NCBI RefSeq assembly: GCF_002843385.1
Contig: NZ_MVDE01000014.1
Location: 1 to 64,000, forward strand
Reading direction: 5' to 3'
Length of the DNA stretch: 64,000 nt
Source of the DNA: Labilibaculum manganireducens
GTDB taxonomy: Bacteria; Bacteroidota; Bacteroidia; Bacteroidales; Marinifilaceae
The stretch's first letter is position 1. Each line of letters starts with the position of its first letter. The translations under genes were made by a program, and so were the position numbers. Positions 44,843 through 54,996 of the stretch are shown here, in pieces. A model generated the notes under the pieces. That model was not told the origin of the DNA and ran no database searches. It saw nothing but the letters and a program-made list of their open reading frames with translations.

Positions 44843-47620
44843 ATGAAATTGCTGAGTGTTATTATTTTCTTTATTGGTATTTCATTCAATGTTTATTCAA
44901 ATAAGAATGAATCGTATGTGTTTAAGCATATTTCTGTTGAAGATGGTTTGTCTAATAATTTTGTGAAGAGTATCTATAAAGATCATTTTGGTTACTTATG
45001 GTTTGGTACATTGGATGGAATTAACAGGTACGATGGAGCTGAAATAAGAACATTTAGTGATTATTTCCCGAAAAATACGACAAGTGTTACCTCTATCTTT
45101 GAAGATTGTCATGGTAAAATGTGGATTGGTACAGAAACAGGACTTTTTTACTGGGATAGAATAGGCAGTACGTTTACGAAATTTAACAATGAAAAATTAG
45201 GGGATAAAAGAATTGATAAAATATTGGGTTATGGTAAGGATAGCTTGTTATTTTTTTCAGGCAGCGATTTCTTTTTTATAGATTCTCAATCGTTTGAGTT
45301 AAGCTCCATTTCCTTTCATAAGGATATTCATAATTTACTTAATCATATAACTGATTTTTATGTGGAGGATGATCAATTATATATTTCTACAGAAGGTGGG
45401 TTTATTGAATATGATTTAGTGGCTAGAAGTTCGTTGCTGTATAATGAATCAAATTTTGGTGAAGATGATTGTTTACATTTCTCACGCATTACGAAGCATA
45501 ATAATTTACTTTTTTTTGGTACTCCAGATAAAGGGGTGATAAGTTTTAATCTTGAAACCAGGAAATTTTCGGAAATAGCGGGTACAGAGGGAAGTATTGT
45601 TTTATCACTTTCATGTTCTGAAGATTGTTTATTTATAGGCACAGATTCGAATGGATTATTAGTTTATGATTTTAAGCAAGAGCAAATTAAAAGAATTGAA
45701 CATGATGACAATTTCCCATCCTCCATTTCTTCTAATGCTGTATATTCAATATTGATAGATGAAAATAAGACTTTATGGACTGGAACTTATGCCGGAGGGG
45801 TTAGTTTTTCTTCTTTGAAAGACAATAGTTTTAAAATATTAAATTCGGTAAGAGACGTTTCGTTTTTTAATAAAAGCGTTAGATCCTTGTGCTTTTGCGA
45901 TTCAGTGCGATTGATCGGAACCAGAGATGGTATGTATGTGTTAAATGGTCAAGAGAGAGTTAAGTATTTTTCAATGCAAAACTCTTTATTAAAAGCTAAA
46001 ATTATATTGTCGATGTTTCAGTATAATACTGAAACAGTATTGGTAGGAACATATAATGGAGGTATATACGTGTATTCTCTTAAAACCGAAAGTTTAAAAG
46101 AATGGAAGGCAGATTGGTTTAGTGGGCAGTGCATTTATGCATTTGAGCAGGATAGCCATGGAAATTTATGGATAGGTACTTTAGATGGGGTTTTTAAAGT
46201 TCATGATAATAACGTAACGAAGTACGATGCTCAAAATAGCCCAATTCAGGAAAAATTAGTATATGCTTTAAAAATTGATCGTTTGAATCGTTTGTGGGTT
46301 GGTACTGATAAAGGAGTTAAAGTTTACAGTAATTTGAATAATAAATTAGTGCAGGTAGCTGATTTTAAGTTTTTGTCTGGGTATAAGGCAAGCAGCTTTT
46401 ATTGCGACTTGGGAAATATGATGTGGGTTGCTGTAGAAAAGCATGGACTTTATGGCATTAATGAAGATCTTGAGGTTGAACTTAGTATCTTGAAAGAAGA
46501 TGGTTTATGTGATAACTCTGTTTCAAGTATTATTGAGGCTGATGCCGGGGAATATTGGATAAGCACTTTAAAAGGAATAAGCCGTTATAGTTCATATGAT
46601 CATTCGTTTGATAATTTCTTCTTTTCAAATGGTTTGCCTGGTTTGGTGTTTAATCCAAATGCTGTAATTAAAGACCAGTTGGGAACTCTTTGGTTTGGAA
46701 ATGAAAAGGGATTGGTATACTTTGATCCTAAGTCTATTAAGGAAAGTACGGATGAAAGTAATTTAGTACTTACTGATATTTATATTGGAGGCAAACAGAT
46801 TAATGAGAATTTAGTCAATAAACTTAATATTCCGGTTGAAAATGTTGAAGTTTTAAGATTAAGAGGAAAAGACAATAATATTGGTTTCAGATTTATCAAT
46901 TTGTTTGTGCCGCTTGCTGCAGAAACCAGATATGCTGTAAAGTTGGAGAAAAAGAATTCTGATGACAGTGAATGGATAAAATTGGATTATCAAAGAAAGG
47001 TGTACTTTAATTCTTTAAAACCAGGAGAATATAAATTTTATATGGGGGTTGTGGATAGAGCAGATTCGGTGTTGCCTGATAGTGTGAAAGTTTTAAGAAT
47101 TCGAATTGCTTCTGAATGGTATCAGAGTCTTGCCGTTTTTTTGGCTGTGCCCCTTTTTTTAATCATGACTGTTTTTCTTTTTATATACTTGATAAAAAAA
47201 GCCCGTAAAAAATTGGCATCGTATAACGATCAGACTAAAGAAAAGTATGAGTTTTCGCGTTTGGATGAATCTCACAGCAGTAAACTTTTTTCAGAAATTA
47301 AAAATTATTTGGTTTCCTCGCAGCTATATTTAAATTCGGAATTAAAAATTGCAGATCTTGCTAAATTAATGAATTACTCCACTCAGGAGATTTCGCAGGC
47401 AATCAATCAAAATTTTGGACAGGGATTTACCGATTTTATCAATCATTATCGGGTATTGGAAATTAAAAAGGAAATGAAAGATCCGGCAAACAAGAATTTA
47501 ACTCTAACTGCAATTGCCGAGAAATGTGGATTTAATTCAAAATCATCCTTTTACAGGGCATTTAAAAAAGTATCTGGTCAAACCCCAGCTGAATATTGGT
47601 CTGAAATACACGACAAGTAA
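44843..47620 (+). CDS. One-component transmembrane AraC sensor (Reg_prop-Y_Y_Y-TM-AraC)
   Basis: The 925-residue protein has a signal peptide, then Reg_prop beta-propeller repeats (DHFGYLWFGTLDGINRYDG, DCHGKMWIGTETGLF, DSHGNLWIGTLDGV). A Y_Y_Y-like domain (about 650-750) is followed by a transmembrane helix (about 762-785) and then directly by an AraC helix-turn-helix (LKIADLAKLMNYSTQEISQAI ... IAEKCGFNSKSSFYRAFKKVSGQTP). HisKA, HATPase and receiver domains are absent, with only about 30 residues between membrane and DNA-binding domain. It probably senses an oligosaccharide in the periplasm and activates the following SusCD operon from the membrane. The frame is intact, so this is not a frameshifted hybrid sensor. 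Confidence 0.9.
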   Translation: MKLLSVIIFFIGISFNVYSNKNESYVFKHISVEDGLSNNFVKSIYKDHFGYLWFGTLDGINRYDGAEIRTFSDYFPKNTTSVTSIFEDCHGKMWIGTETGLFYWDRIGSTFTKFNNEKLGDKRIDKILGYGKDSLLFFSGSDFFFIDSQSFELSSISFHKDIHNLLNHITDFYVEDDQLYISTEGGFIEYDLVARSSLLYNESNFGEDDCLHFSRITKHNNLLFFGTPDKGVISFNLETRKFSEIAGTEGSIVLSLSCSEDCLFIGTDSNGLLVYDFKQEQIKRIEHDDNFPSSISSNAVYSILIDENKTLWTGTYAGGVSFSSLKDNSFKILNSVRDVSFFNKSVRSLCFCDSVRLIGTRDGMYVLNGQERVKYFSMQNSLLKAKIILSMFQYNTETVLVGTYNGGIYVYSLKTESLKEWKADWFSGQCIYAFEQDSHGNLWIGTLDGVFKVHDNNVTKYDAQNSPIQEKLVYALKIDRLNRLWVGTDKGVKVYSNLNNKLVQVADFKFLSGYKASSFYCDLGNMMWVAVEKHGLYGINEDLEVELSILKEDGLCDNSVSSIIEADAGEYWISTLKGISRYSSYDHSFDNFFFSNGLPGLVFNPNAVIKDQLGTLWFGNEKGLVYFDPKSIKESTDESNLVLTDIYIGGKQINENLVNKLNIPVENVEVLRLRGKDNNIGFRFINLFVPLAAETRYAVKLEKKNSDDSEWIKLDYQRKVYFNSLKPGEYKFYMGVVDRADSVLPDSVKVLRIRIASEWYQSLAVFLAVPLFLIMTVFLFIYLIKKARKKLASYNDQTKEKYEFSRLDESHSSKLFSEIKNYLVSSQLYLNSELKIADLAKLMNYSTQEISQAINQNFGQGFTDFINHYRVLEIKKEMKDPANKNLTLTAIAEKCGFNSKSSFYRAFKKVSGQTPAEYWSEIHDK

Positions 47621-48214
47621 GCTGATAAATTTCATGAAACAAATGTAGGGCAAATAGCTTATCTGTTGTTATATCTTTAATTTTGAGGATAGCATTGTGA
47701 TAAGTAGTTTATTGAATCTTTATACTTTGTGCTGCTGCTTGTGTTAAGAAAACATTAAGTGGAAAAAAATGACTCCTTGAGCTCCTTTTAAATTTTCGTG
47801 ATGACAAAATAATTGGCAAAAATTGACATTTTAAGTCGAATATTGTCAAGTTTAATGAATCTATTGCCTCTTTTTTATTTTCTCAAAATACAGCTTGATA
47901 GAGATTGTTTTCAAGTACTTATATTGAGTGTCAGATTGTAATATGACGCCTTTTTCGTTTTGTAAGTGGTAAGTAATTAGAGTGTTGTATGTTTTCAAAT
48001 TTTTCTATCCCTATTTGTCTTTAATGTTCTGCCGTGGTGTTTCATTTTAAAATGACACAGTATAAAGTTTGTTTCATTGTATAACTCCAAACCTATTTTC
48101 AGCAATTAAAGTTTACAAATATTAACAATTGATCTAGTTTTGATGATACCAACGTTAACGTTTGCGTTTTGACGTAACATGATAAAACTAGTAAGTATTG
48201 TCTTCTAAATTAAT
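47621..48214. other. Regulatory gap upstream of second SusC
   Basis: No gene is seen in 594 bases. An inverted repeat TTGACA/TTGTCAA with AT-rich interior lies at 47823-47849. A TAACATGATAAAACTAG-type AT-rich leader precedes the SusC start. The 36-bp box of the first locus is not present, which suggests a different activator, presumably the AraC sensor upstream. Confidence 0.4.
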
Positions 48215-51200
48215 ATGAACTTAAACTTAATTTTCATGATTAAATCTATTAACTGTTGCAGCAAAAGGAATAGCAGATTGCTCAACATTAAAATCTGGTT
48301 TAAACCTATTGTAGTAGTATGTTTACTGATGCTGCAGGTGTTAAACGTGCAGGCAGTGTCTGCCAAGGATAGTGTCGGCGAAAGTAAGGCCGAAACCATG
48401 CAGGTTGAAAAGAAAGTCAGCGGTAAGGTGATAGATGATCAGGGTTTTCCGGTTCCTGGTGCTTCTGTAGTTATAAAGGGAACAACAATCGGAACAATTA
48501 CCGATATTGATGGTAATTATGCAATTACTTCCGAAATAGGATCTGTTTTGATATTTTCTTTTATAGGGATGGAAACGCAGGAGGTAGTGGTTGGTGATCA
48601 ATCGCTTGTTAATATCACTCTTCTTACTTCATCTATTGGCTTGGAGGAAGTGGTGGCCGTAGGTTATGGTATGCAAAAGAAATCTACAATGACTGGCGCT
48701 GTGGAACAGGTGTCTTCTAAGGCACTTGAAAGTAGAGCTGTTTCTAACCCAGTACTTGCTTTGCAAGGCCAGACTCCTGGTTTGACAATCACCAGAACAT
48801 CTTCCCGTCCTGGTAATGAGGATATAAATATGCAGATTCGTGGAGCTACTTCTGTAAATGGGGTTAGCCCGTTAGTGGTTATCGATGGAGTACCTGCAGC
48901 AACCGGTAATGCATTTTTTTCAATGAATCCCGATGATATTGAAACGGTGACGGTATTAAAAGATGGAATGGCTGCCATTTACGGATCGAGGGCTGCCGGT
49001 GGTGTTATTCTTGTAACAACAAAGAGGGGTAAAGGCAAAATGAAAGTTGATTACACCGGAAATGTGCGTATTAATACACCCGGTATTAAAACTCCTACTG
49101 CAAATATGCAGGAATATGCGACTTTGTGGTTAGATGCTAATGCACAGGAAACATCACCTCTTTGGTGGTTTGCCGGAAAGGACGAAATGTTGAGAATGCA
49201 GCAGGGAATTGAAGGAATATATTCTACGACACACTGGGGCGACATATTTATTGGTCAGGGTGACAGATATCCTGAATTGTTTCAGACACGTACTTCCCAA
49301 CAGCATTCTTTAAGTGTTTCAGGATCATCAGATAAAACGAACTATCGTTTTTCAGTTGGTTATGCCAATAATGTGGGTAATCTTGCTACCGCTTACGACG
49401 GGCAAAAACAGTACAACCTAAAGTTGAATTACGATTTTAAAGTTTCTGATAGAATAACTTTAACGTCAGGTGTTACTTATCAGAAAGATCATACATCTTC
49501 CCCTTCAGGAGGAATCGATTGGTCAATGACTTCTCAGGATCCTCCGTTTTTTCCGGCTAAAAATCCTTATGGACAATGGCATTCTAATTTTGGAAATGCT
49601 GGGAATAGAAATGCGACAGCTCTAACTACCGATGGTGGAAGAGATGATAAATATAATAGCTTAACAAGAATTGATTTGAAAGTTAATGTTAAACTAATAA
49701 AAGACCTTGAATTTGAAAGTTCTGCTTCAATTCAGGAAAACCAATTTAGAAGGGAAATTTATAAATTGACTGTTCCGCTTTATACGTGGGATGGAGATCC
49801 AGCTGCCGGTTCGCTTAATTCAACCTCCAGTATCAGTGCTGAGACTCAAAATATTTACTATCAAAATTACAATTCTTTATTGCGTTATACCAAAGAGTTG
49901 GGCAATCATCGTATTTCAGCATTGGCAGGTGTTTCTGCAGAAAAGAACGAATTTAAGAAACTGTTTGCCTCTCGTTCACCCATTACAGACAATGGTGTGT
50001 ACGACCTTAATGCGGCAGATTATACGGACAAAGCCGGCAATAGCGGTGGTAGAAACCAATGGGGATTGTATTCTTACTACAGCAGGTTAAATTACAGCTA
50101 TAATGATACCTACCTGTTTGAAGTACTTGGACGCAGCGATGCATCTTCTAAGTTTGCAGATGGTTCAAGGACAGCTAATTTCTTCAATGTTTCCGGAGGT
50201 TGGGTATTAACGAACGAAGATTTCGTGAAAGATCTTAACCTAAGTGCAATTGATTTTTTGAAGTTAAAGGTCAGTTATGGTGAAACCGGTTTGCAGTCTG
50301 GTATTGGTTTGTATGATTATTATTCAACCATTGGTTTAGGTACTGTTGTTTTAGGAAGCACTCCTGCAACTCAACCTTCGGCCGGTATAAGTGGAAATGG
50401 ATTAAGTATGGATCCTTCAACTACCTGGGAACGTGTAGCGATGAAGAATATTGGTTTTGAAATGCGTTTGTTGAACAACCGCTTGTCTGCCGATTTTAAC
50501 TATTACGAAAAACTCAATGATGGGATGTTAATTAGACAGACCTATCCTTCTATACTAGGAGGAACAGCTCCATATTCAAACAGTGGAGAATTAGAAGTAA
50601 AAGGTTGGGAAGCAATCGTGAATTGGAGAGATAAAATTGGTGATTTTACTTATAACATAGGTTTTAATATTACCGACAGTCGCAACAAGCTTGTTTCATA
50701 CGAAGGAGCAACGACCTTTAATGCAGGATTGAATGATAGAATAATTGGTCGCCCTCTGGGTTCCTGGATGATGTATGAAACAGATGGATTTTTACAAAGT
50801 CAGGATGAAGTAGATGCCTACTATGCCAAATATACAGGTGGTTTGAGTGGGGATGCAGATTTAACGGCTTTGAAAGCAAGTGATCCTACAGCAACTTTAC
50901 GCCCGGGTGATGTTAAAAAGGTTGATTTGGATAGCAATGGTTATATCAGTGCATTGGGAGATCCTGCTAAAGATGAAGGCGATTTGAAATACATGGGGGA
51001 TAATGCTCCGCATTTTGTTTTTGGTTTGAATTTGGGTGCTTCGTGGAAAGGTTTCGATTTTAACGCTTCCTTCCAAGGAGTAGGCAAACAGTATATCCAA
51101 CGAGGAGATTATTTGGCATACCCATTTAATGCAATTTGGTGCAATCAAAACGCTTCTTTTATTGGGAAAACATGGGCACCTGAAAATACAAATGCGTATT

Positions 51201-51496
51201 ATCCGCGCTTAAGTACGTATACTAAACGTAACGAGTACAATTATAAAAACAATGATTTTATGTTACAAAATAACCGTTACATCCGCTTAAAATCATTGAT
51301 TATAGGTTATACTTTACCAAAGGAGTGGCTTGCAAAAGCAAATATTGAGCGGGCAAGAGTATTTTTCTCTGGTAATGACTTGTGGGAAAGTACTTCGATT
51401 AAAGATGGTTACGATCCCGAACAGGGGATGGGTTCAAACAACGCAGGATACCCATTTATGAGAACATGGTCATTAGGTGTTAATCTTAGCTTCTAG
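48215..51496 (+). CDS. susC-like: SusC/RagA-like TonB-dependent transporter (second locus)
   Basis: The 1093-residue protein begins with a long N-terminal extension before the hydrophobic signal (PIVVVCLLMLQVLNVQAVSA). A carboxypeptidase-regulatory-like domain (KVSGKVIDDQGFPVPGAS, about 65-140) follows, then a TonB-box-like region (LEEVVAVGYGMQKKS), the plug and a barrel ending WSLGVNLSF. Start ATG 48215 or 48236 are both possible. It imports oligosaccharides with the SusD encoded 38 bases downstream. The following lyase and glycosidases point to uronate-containing fragments. Confidence 0.95.
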   Translation: MNLNLIFMIKSINCCSKRNSRLLNIKIWFKPIVVVCLLMLQVLNVQAVSAKDSVGESKAETMQVEKKVSGKVIDDQGFPVPGASVVIKGTTIGTITDIDGNYAITSEIGSVLIFSFIGMETQEVVVGDQSLVNITLLTSSIGLEEVVAVGYGMQKKSTMTGAVEQVSSKALESRAVSNPVLALQGQTPGLTITRTSSRPGNEDINMQIRGATSVNGVSPLVVIDGVPAATGNAFFSMNPDDIETVTVLKDGMAAIYGSRAAGGVILVTTKRGKGKMKVDYTGNVRINTPGIKTPTANMQEYATLWLDANAQETSPLWWFAGKDEMLRMQQGIEGIYSTTHWGDIFIGQGDRYPELFQTRTSQQHSLSVSGSSDKTNYRFSVGYANNVGNLATAYDGQKQYNLKLNYDFKVSDRITLTSGVTYQKDHTSSPSGGIDWSMTSQDPPFFPAKNPYGQWHSNFGNAGNRNATALTTDGGRDDKYNSLTRIDLKVNVKLIKDLEFESSASIQENQFRREIYKLTVPLYTWDGDPAAGSLNSTSSISAETQNIYYQNYNSLLRYTKELGNHRISALAGVSAEKNEFKKLFASRSPITDNGVYDLNAADYTDKAGNSGGRNQWGLYSYYSRLNYSYNDTYLFEVLGRSDASSKFADGSRTANFFNVSGGWVLTNEDFVKDLNLSAIDFLKLKVSYGETGLQSGIGLYDYYSTIGLGTVVLGSTPATQPSAGISGNGLSMDPSTTWERVAMKNIGFEMRLLNNRLSADFNYYEKLNDGMLIRQTYPSILGGTAPYSNSGELEVKGWEAIVNWRDKIGDFTYNIGFNITDSRNKLVSYEGATTFNAGLNDRIIGRPLGSWMMYETDGFLQSQDEVDAYYAKYTGGLSGDADLTALKASDPTATLRPGDVKKVDLDSNGYISALGDPAKDEGDLKYMGDNAPHFVFGLNLGASWKGFDFNASFQGVGKQYIQRGDYLAYPFNAIWCNQNASFIGKTWAPENTNAYYPRLSTYTKRNEYNYKNNDFMLQNNRYIRLKSLIIGYTLPKEWLAKANIERARVFFSGNDLWESTSIKDGYDPEQGMGSNNAGYPFMRTWSLGVNLSF

Positions 51497-51534
51497 CCTA
51501 ATTTATTAATTGATCAAAAACAAATTATAATCAT

Positions 51535-53337
51535 ATGAAAAAAATATCAATTCTTATAGTTATCGGTTGCCTGATTATACTGGCAGTTTCATGCAGGAAT
51601 GATTTTCTGGATTTGGCTCCGCAGGATCAACTGACCGAAGCATCATATTTTAAAAATCCTGATCAGTTTAAAGCTTCCACAGCTTCATTTTATGATAAGA
51701 TGATAAGTTGGAAAAATGTCGACGGTGTTAATGTTTTCGGTTTCATGGATTTTGGATCTGATCTTTCTTCCAATGTAAAGGACCGTGGTTATGCCGGACA
51801 AGGGAGTTACGGACTTGGTTCTCTTACTTTACCAGACAATGATCAGTTTTGGGATAATTCTTACAAATATATTCGCAGTGTAAACCTTCTACTTGAAAAA
51901 GCCAGAGCCTATGAAGGCGATAAGGATGATATCAAACAGTATGTGGCTGAATCAAAATTTTTTAGGGCATGGCATCACTTCTTTTTACTGCAGCGTTTTG
52001 GAGGTGTTCCAATTGATACTGTAGTAATTGATTTGGATTCACCGGAATTGTATGGTGCGCGAAATAGTCGATACGAGGTTGTAGACCAAGTTCTTGCTGA
52101 TTTGAATGCTGCGATTCCAAATCTGCCTACCGAACAGACTATTCCTGATGCAGACAAAGGGCGCGTGAGTAAATGGGCAGCCGAGGCATTTAAAGCCCGT
52201 GTTGAGCTTTATGAAGCTGCCTGGCGGAAATATACCGGTACTACTACCGATTTTACAGGTTCTGCCGGGCCTGCTAAAGATCAGGTTACAGAATTTTTGA
52301 CTGATGCTGTTGCTATGGCAAAAGATGTAATGGATAATGGGGGATACGAGTTGTGGGATTACAACACCGGATTAAACAACAGGAGTAATTTCTACTTGTT
52401 CACGATTGACGGAACTGGTTCAAACCCTATGGGATTGGATAAGCCAAGCAATAAGGAATTTATTCTACAAAGTGTATACGACTATGAGTTACGTCAAAGT
52501 GCTGTTCAAATTACCCGTGAATCATGGAGATTAACACCTAGCCGAAAACTGATGGACATGTATTTGTGTACCGATGGTTTGCCTGCTGATAAATCGCCTT
52601 TGTTCCAGGGATATTCCGATGTAAGTAAGGAATTTGAAAACAGGGATTACCGTATGATATCCAATGTTTTGGGAGATGAATCTATACCTGATGCAGGGGC
52701 TGTGAGTTTAACCGATGGGGTTCTCTATGGTTTTGGTAATTTTAAATTTACGAGCTGGAATTTTACAGAAAATTCTTATCGTCCGGATAACACAGAATCA
52801 TCAAACTATCCTCAAATACGTTTGGCCGAAGTTTTTATGATTTATGCTGAAGCATTGTATGAATTAAACGGTAGTATTAGTGATGCTGACCTTGACATTT
52901 CTATCAATTTAATTCGGAAAAGAGCTGGTGTTGCAGCATTAACAAATAACTTGGTTTCTGCTAATGGCTTAGACATGTTAACTGAAATCAGACGTGAAAG
53001 AGCATTGGAAATGTACAGCGAAAACAATCGTTTTAATGATTTGAAACGTTGGGGTATTGCTGAAACTGAATTGAACCAGAATGTTTGCGGTATGGTAGTA
53101 GGCGATGCTTCTTATCCAACCGATTTTAAGGATGCAGCGGGTGTTGCGACAGATAAATACACTCCAAATAAATATGGGTATGGCGAAACTGTTGTAAAAA
53201 CTGCAGATGGCGACTTGAATTGCCTTGTGATAATGCCTGCTGCCAGCCATGATTTTCAGCGGAAACATTATTTGTTCCCATTACCAACACAACAGTTGCT
53301 GTTAAATCCAAATCTTGTTCAAAATACTGGATATTAG
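51535..53337 (+). CDS. susD-like: SusD/RagB-like surface glycan-binding lipoprotein (second locus)
   Basis: The 600-residue protein has a signal and lipobox at IILAVSCRNDFLDLAPQDQLTEASYF, a near-textbook SusD N-terminus. Helical repeats contain VAESKFFRAWHHFFLLQRFGGVPI. The C-terminal hallmark segments are IRLAEVFMIYAEALYEL and EIRRERALEMYSENNRFNDLKRWG. It binds the glycan at the cell surface and closes the SusC pore. It is co-transcribed with SusC and the TIG lipoprotein (38-base gaps on both sides). Confidence 0.95.
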   Translation: MKKISILIVIGCLIILAVSCRNDFLDLAPQDQLTEASYFKNPDQFKASTASFYDKMISWKNVDGVNVFGFMDFGSDLSSNVKDRGYAGQGSYGLGSLTLPDNDQFWDNSYKYIRSVNLLLEKARAYEGDKDDIKQYVAESKFFRAWHHFFLLQRFGGVPIDTVVIDLDSPELYGARNSRYEVVDQVLADLNAAIPNLPTEQTIPDADKGRVSKWAAEAFKARVELYEAAWRKYTGTTTDFTGSAGPAKDQVTEFLTDAVAMAKDVMDNGGYELWDYNTGLNNRSNFYLFTIDGTGSNPMGLDKPSNKEFILQSVYDYELRQSAVQITRESWRLTPSRKLMDMYLCTDGLPADKSPLFQGYSDVSKEFENRDYRMISNVLGDESIPDAGAVSLTDGVLYGFGNFKFTSWNFTENSYRPDNTESSNYPQIRLAEVFMIYAEALYELNGSISDADLDISINLIRKRAGVAALTNNLVSANGLDMLTEIRRERALEMYSENNRFNDLKRWGIAETELNQNVCGMVVGDASYPTDFKDAAGVATDKYTPNKYGYGETVVKTADGDLNCLVIMPAASHDFQRKHYLFPLPTQQLLLNPNLVQNTGY

Positions 53338-53375
53338 GAGTATTGTAATATTTAATTAATTAAAACATAGTATTT

Positions 53376-54920
53376 ATGAAATCATATATAAAAAACATCC
53401 AATTCTTAGTGGTGTTTATGGTCTTAGCAGTCATATATAGTGGTTGCGATAAAGATCCCGAGATAAAGATGTATACTTATCCTGCTCCTCTTCCAACTGG
53501 GTTTAGCCCAGCCAGCGGATATGCAGGTACTTTGATTACAATTGAAGGTTCTGATTTTGGGGATTATAAGAACGCAGTCTCAGTATTTTTTAATGGTGTT
53601 GAGTCCGATTTGATCGTTTCATGTAAAGATGATGAAATCGTAGCACAAGTTCCTGACGGTGCTATTTCTGGGAAAATATCATTAAAAGTATGGACGGAAA
53701 TAATTGATTCTATTGGTTCATATGTAGTTATACCATCTTCTGAGGTATCTTATTTAAGCTCTGAAAGGGGTAAACCAGGCGATGAAATTTCAATAATCGG
53801 TGAAAAGTTCGGCACTAATTTGGCAGATGTGCAAATTTTTATTGGTGATGCAGAAGCTGTAGTAATTTCAGTTTCAGATAATGAAATAAAATTCACAATT
53901 CCTGATGCCAGCTCTGGAGTATTGACATTATATGTAGGTACGCAAGTGATTCCTGTATCATATTTCCTTATTGGAGATGAACTGTTAACGGGTACACTTA
54001 TTGGACATAGTAGTTCATGGGGCGATAATCCGGCTACATATATTACTGCAGCAGTTGATGGAGATATAACCACTTTTGTTGATGGTGCAACCAAAACTGG
54101 TTATGTAGGTTATGATGTTGGCGAAGGAAAAACAGCATTATTAACTTCCGTTCGTTATGTGCCGCGTGCATCTCATCCGCAACGTATGACTGGCGGAGAA
54201 ATTCGTGGAGCAAATGATCCTACACTTTTTGATGCTGTAACATTATATACAATTACAGAAGAGCCAACTGTTGAGGTTTATACTGAGGCGGCTATTACTA
54301 CCAATGAAAGTTATCGCTACATCTACTATTACTCAGCTGAGGGAAACTGTAATATCGCCGAAATTGAATTCTATGGGAATATTACTGATGCGGTTATACC
54401 AGAAGGAAAATTTATGTTTGAATTTGATGATCCAACTGCAGCTAATTATTGGGTAGGCGTAAACAGCTCGACTCCCACAAATGTAATTGAAGATGGGAAA
54501 TTAAAAGTGACTTTTAATGCAAGTCAGTTTGAAGGAACAAACAAACGTCGTGCCGATTTAAAATATGTTGAAGGAGGAATTTTCCCAGGCGATTCTCCAA
54601 CAGGAGCATGGAGATATTCATCAGAGTATCCTATTCTGGCTTATAAAATTTCGTTTACAGGCACAGGTGCTGCGGCTCCGGTTGCGGGTAATATTAAATT
54701 AGATAGGTTTGATAATAAAAACAATTCATATTTAGTAGACTTCATTTCAGACAACGTTATCTATTATGATATATCTACTGTAATTACTGAGAGTCAGGAT
54801 TTAGCTTCATGGCAACTTAAGATTGCAGATATAACGTCGACAGAAGAAACAGGTTATGAGGTAGATTGGATAAGAACATTTAAAAATAAAGAAGAGTTAC
54901 AGGCATTTATTGGTCAGTAA
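53376..54920 (+). CDS. Surface glycan-binding lipoprotein with IPT/TIG domains
   Basis: The 514-residue protein has a lipobox at VIYSGCDKDPE. Two immunoglobulin-like IPT/TIG domains follow (FSPASGYAGTLITIEGSDFG at about 42-120, and SERGKPGDEISIIGEKFG at about 125-205). Next is a beta domain with a discoidin-like wording (ITAAVDGDITTFVDGATK). A C-terminal domain (about 340-510) resembles DUF4979-type modules of SusCD-linked lipoproteins. The position after SusD is where SusE/F-type binding proteins are usually encoded. It probably captures the polysaccharide at the surface; no catalytic motif is visible. Confidence 0.82.
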   Translation: MKSYIKNIQFLVVFMVLAVIYSGCDKDPEIKMYTYPAPLPTGFSPASGYAGTLITIEGSDFGDYKNAVSVFFNGVESDLIVSCKDDEIVAQVPDGAISGKISLKVWTEIIDSIGSYVVIPSSEVSYLSSERGKPGDEISIIGEKFGTNLADVQIFIGDAEAVVISVSDNEIKFTIPDASSGVLTLYVGTQVIPVSYFLIGDELLTGTLIGHSSSWGDNPATYITAAVDGDITTFVDGATKTGYVGYDVGEGKTALLTSVRYVPRASHPQRMTGGEIRGANDPTLFDAVTLYTITEEPTVEVYTEAAITTNESYRYIYYYSAEGNCNIAEIEFYGNITDAVIPEGKFMFEFDDPTAANYWVGVNSSTPTNVIEDGKLKVTFNASQFEGTNKRRADLKYVEGGIFPGDSPTGAWRYSSEYPILAYKISFTGTGAAAPVAGNIKLDRFDNKNNSYLVDFISDNVIYYDISTVITESQDLASWQLKIADITSTEETGYEVDWIRTFKNKEELQAFIGQ

Positions 54921-54933
54921 GTAATTATTAAAA

Positions 54934-54968
54934 ATCATGCCTGAGCATATAGTACAGGCATGATTTTT
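54934..54968 (+). terminator. Intrinsic terminator after TIG lipoprotein
   Basis: Perfect 10-bp arms ATCATGCCTG/CAGGCATGAT enclose an 11-base loop and are followed by five T. It separates the SusCD unit from the enzyme genes and may allow partial readthrough. Confidence 0.85.
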
Positions 54969-54996
54969 CAAAAAATTAGGAATAATACTTTAACTC

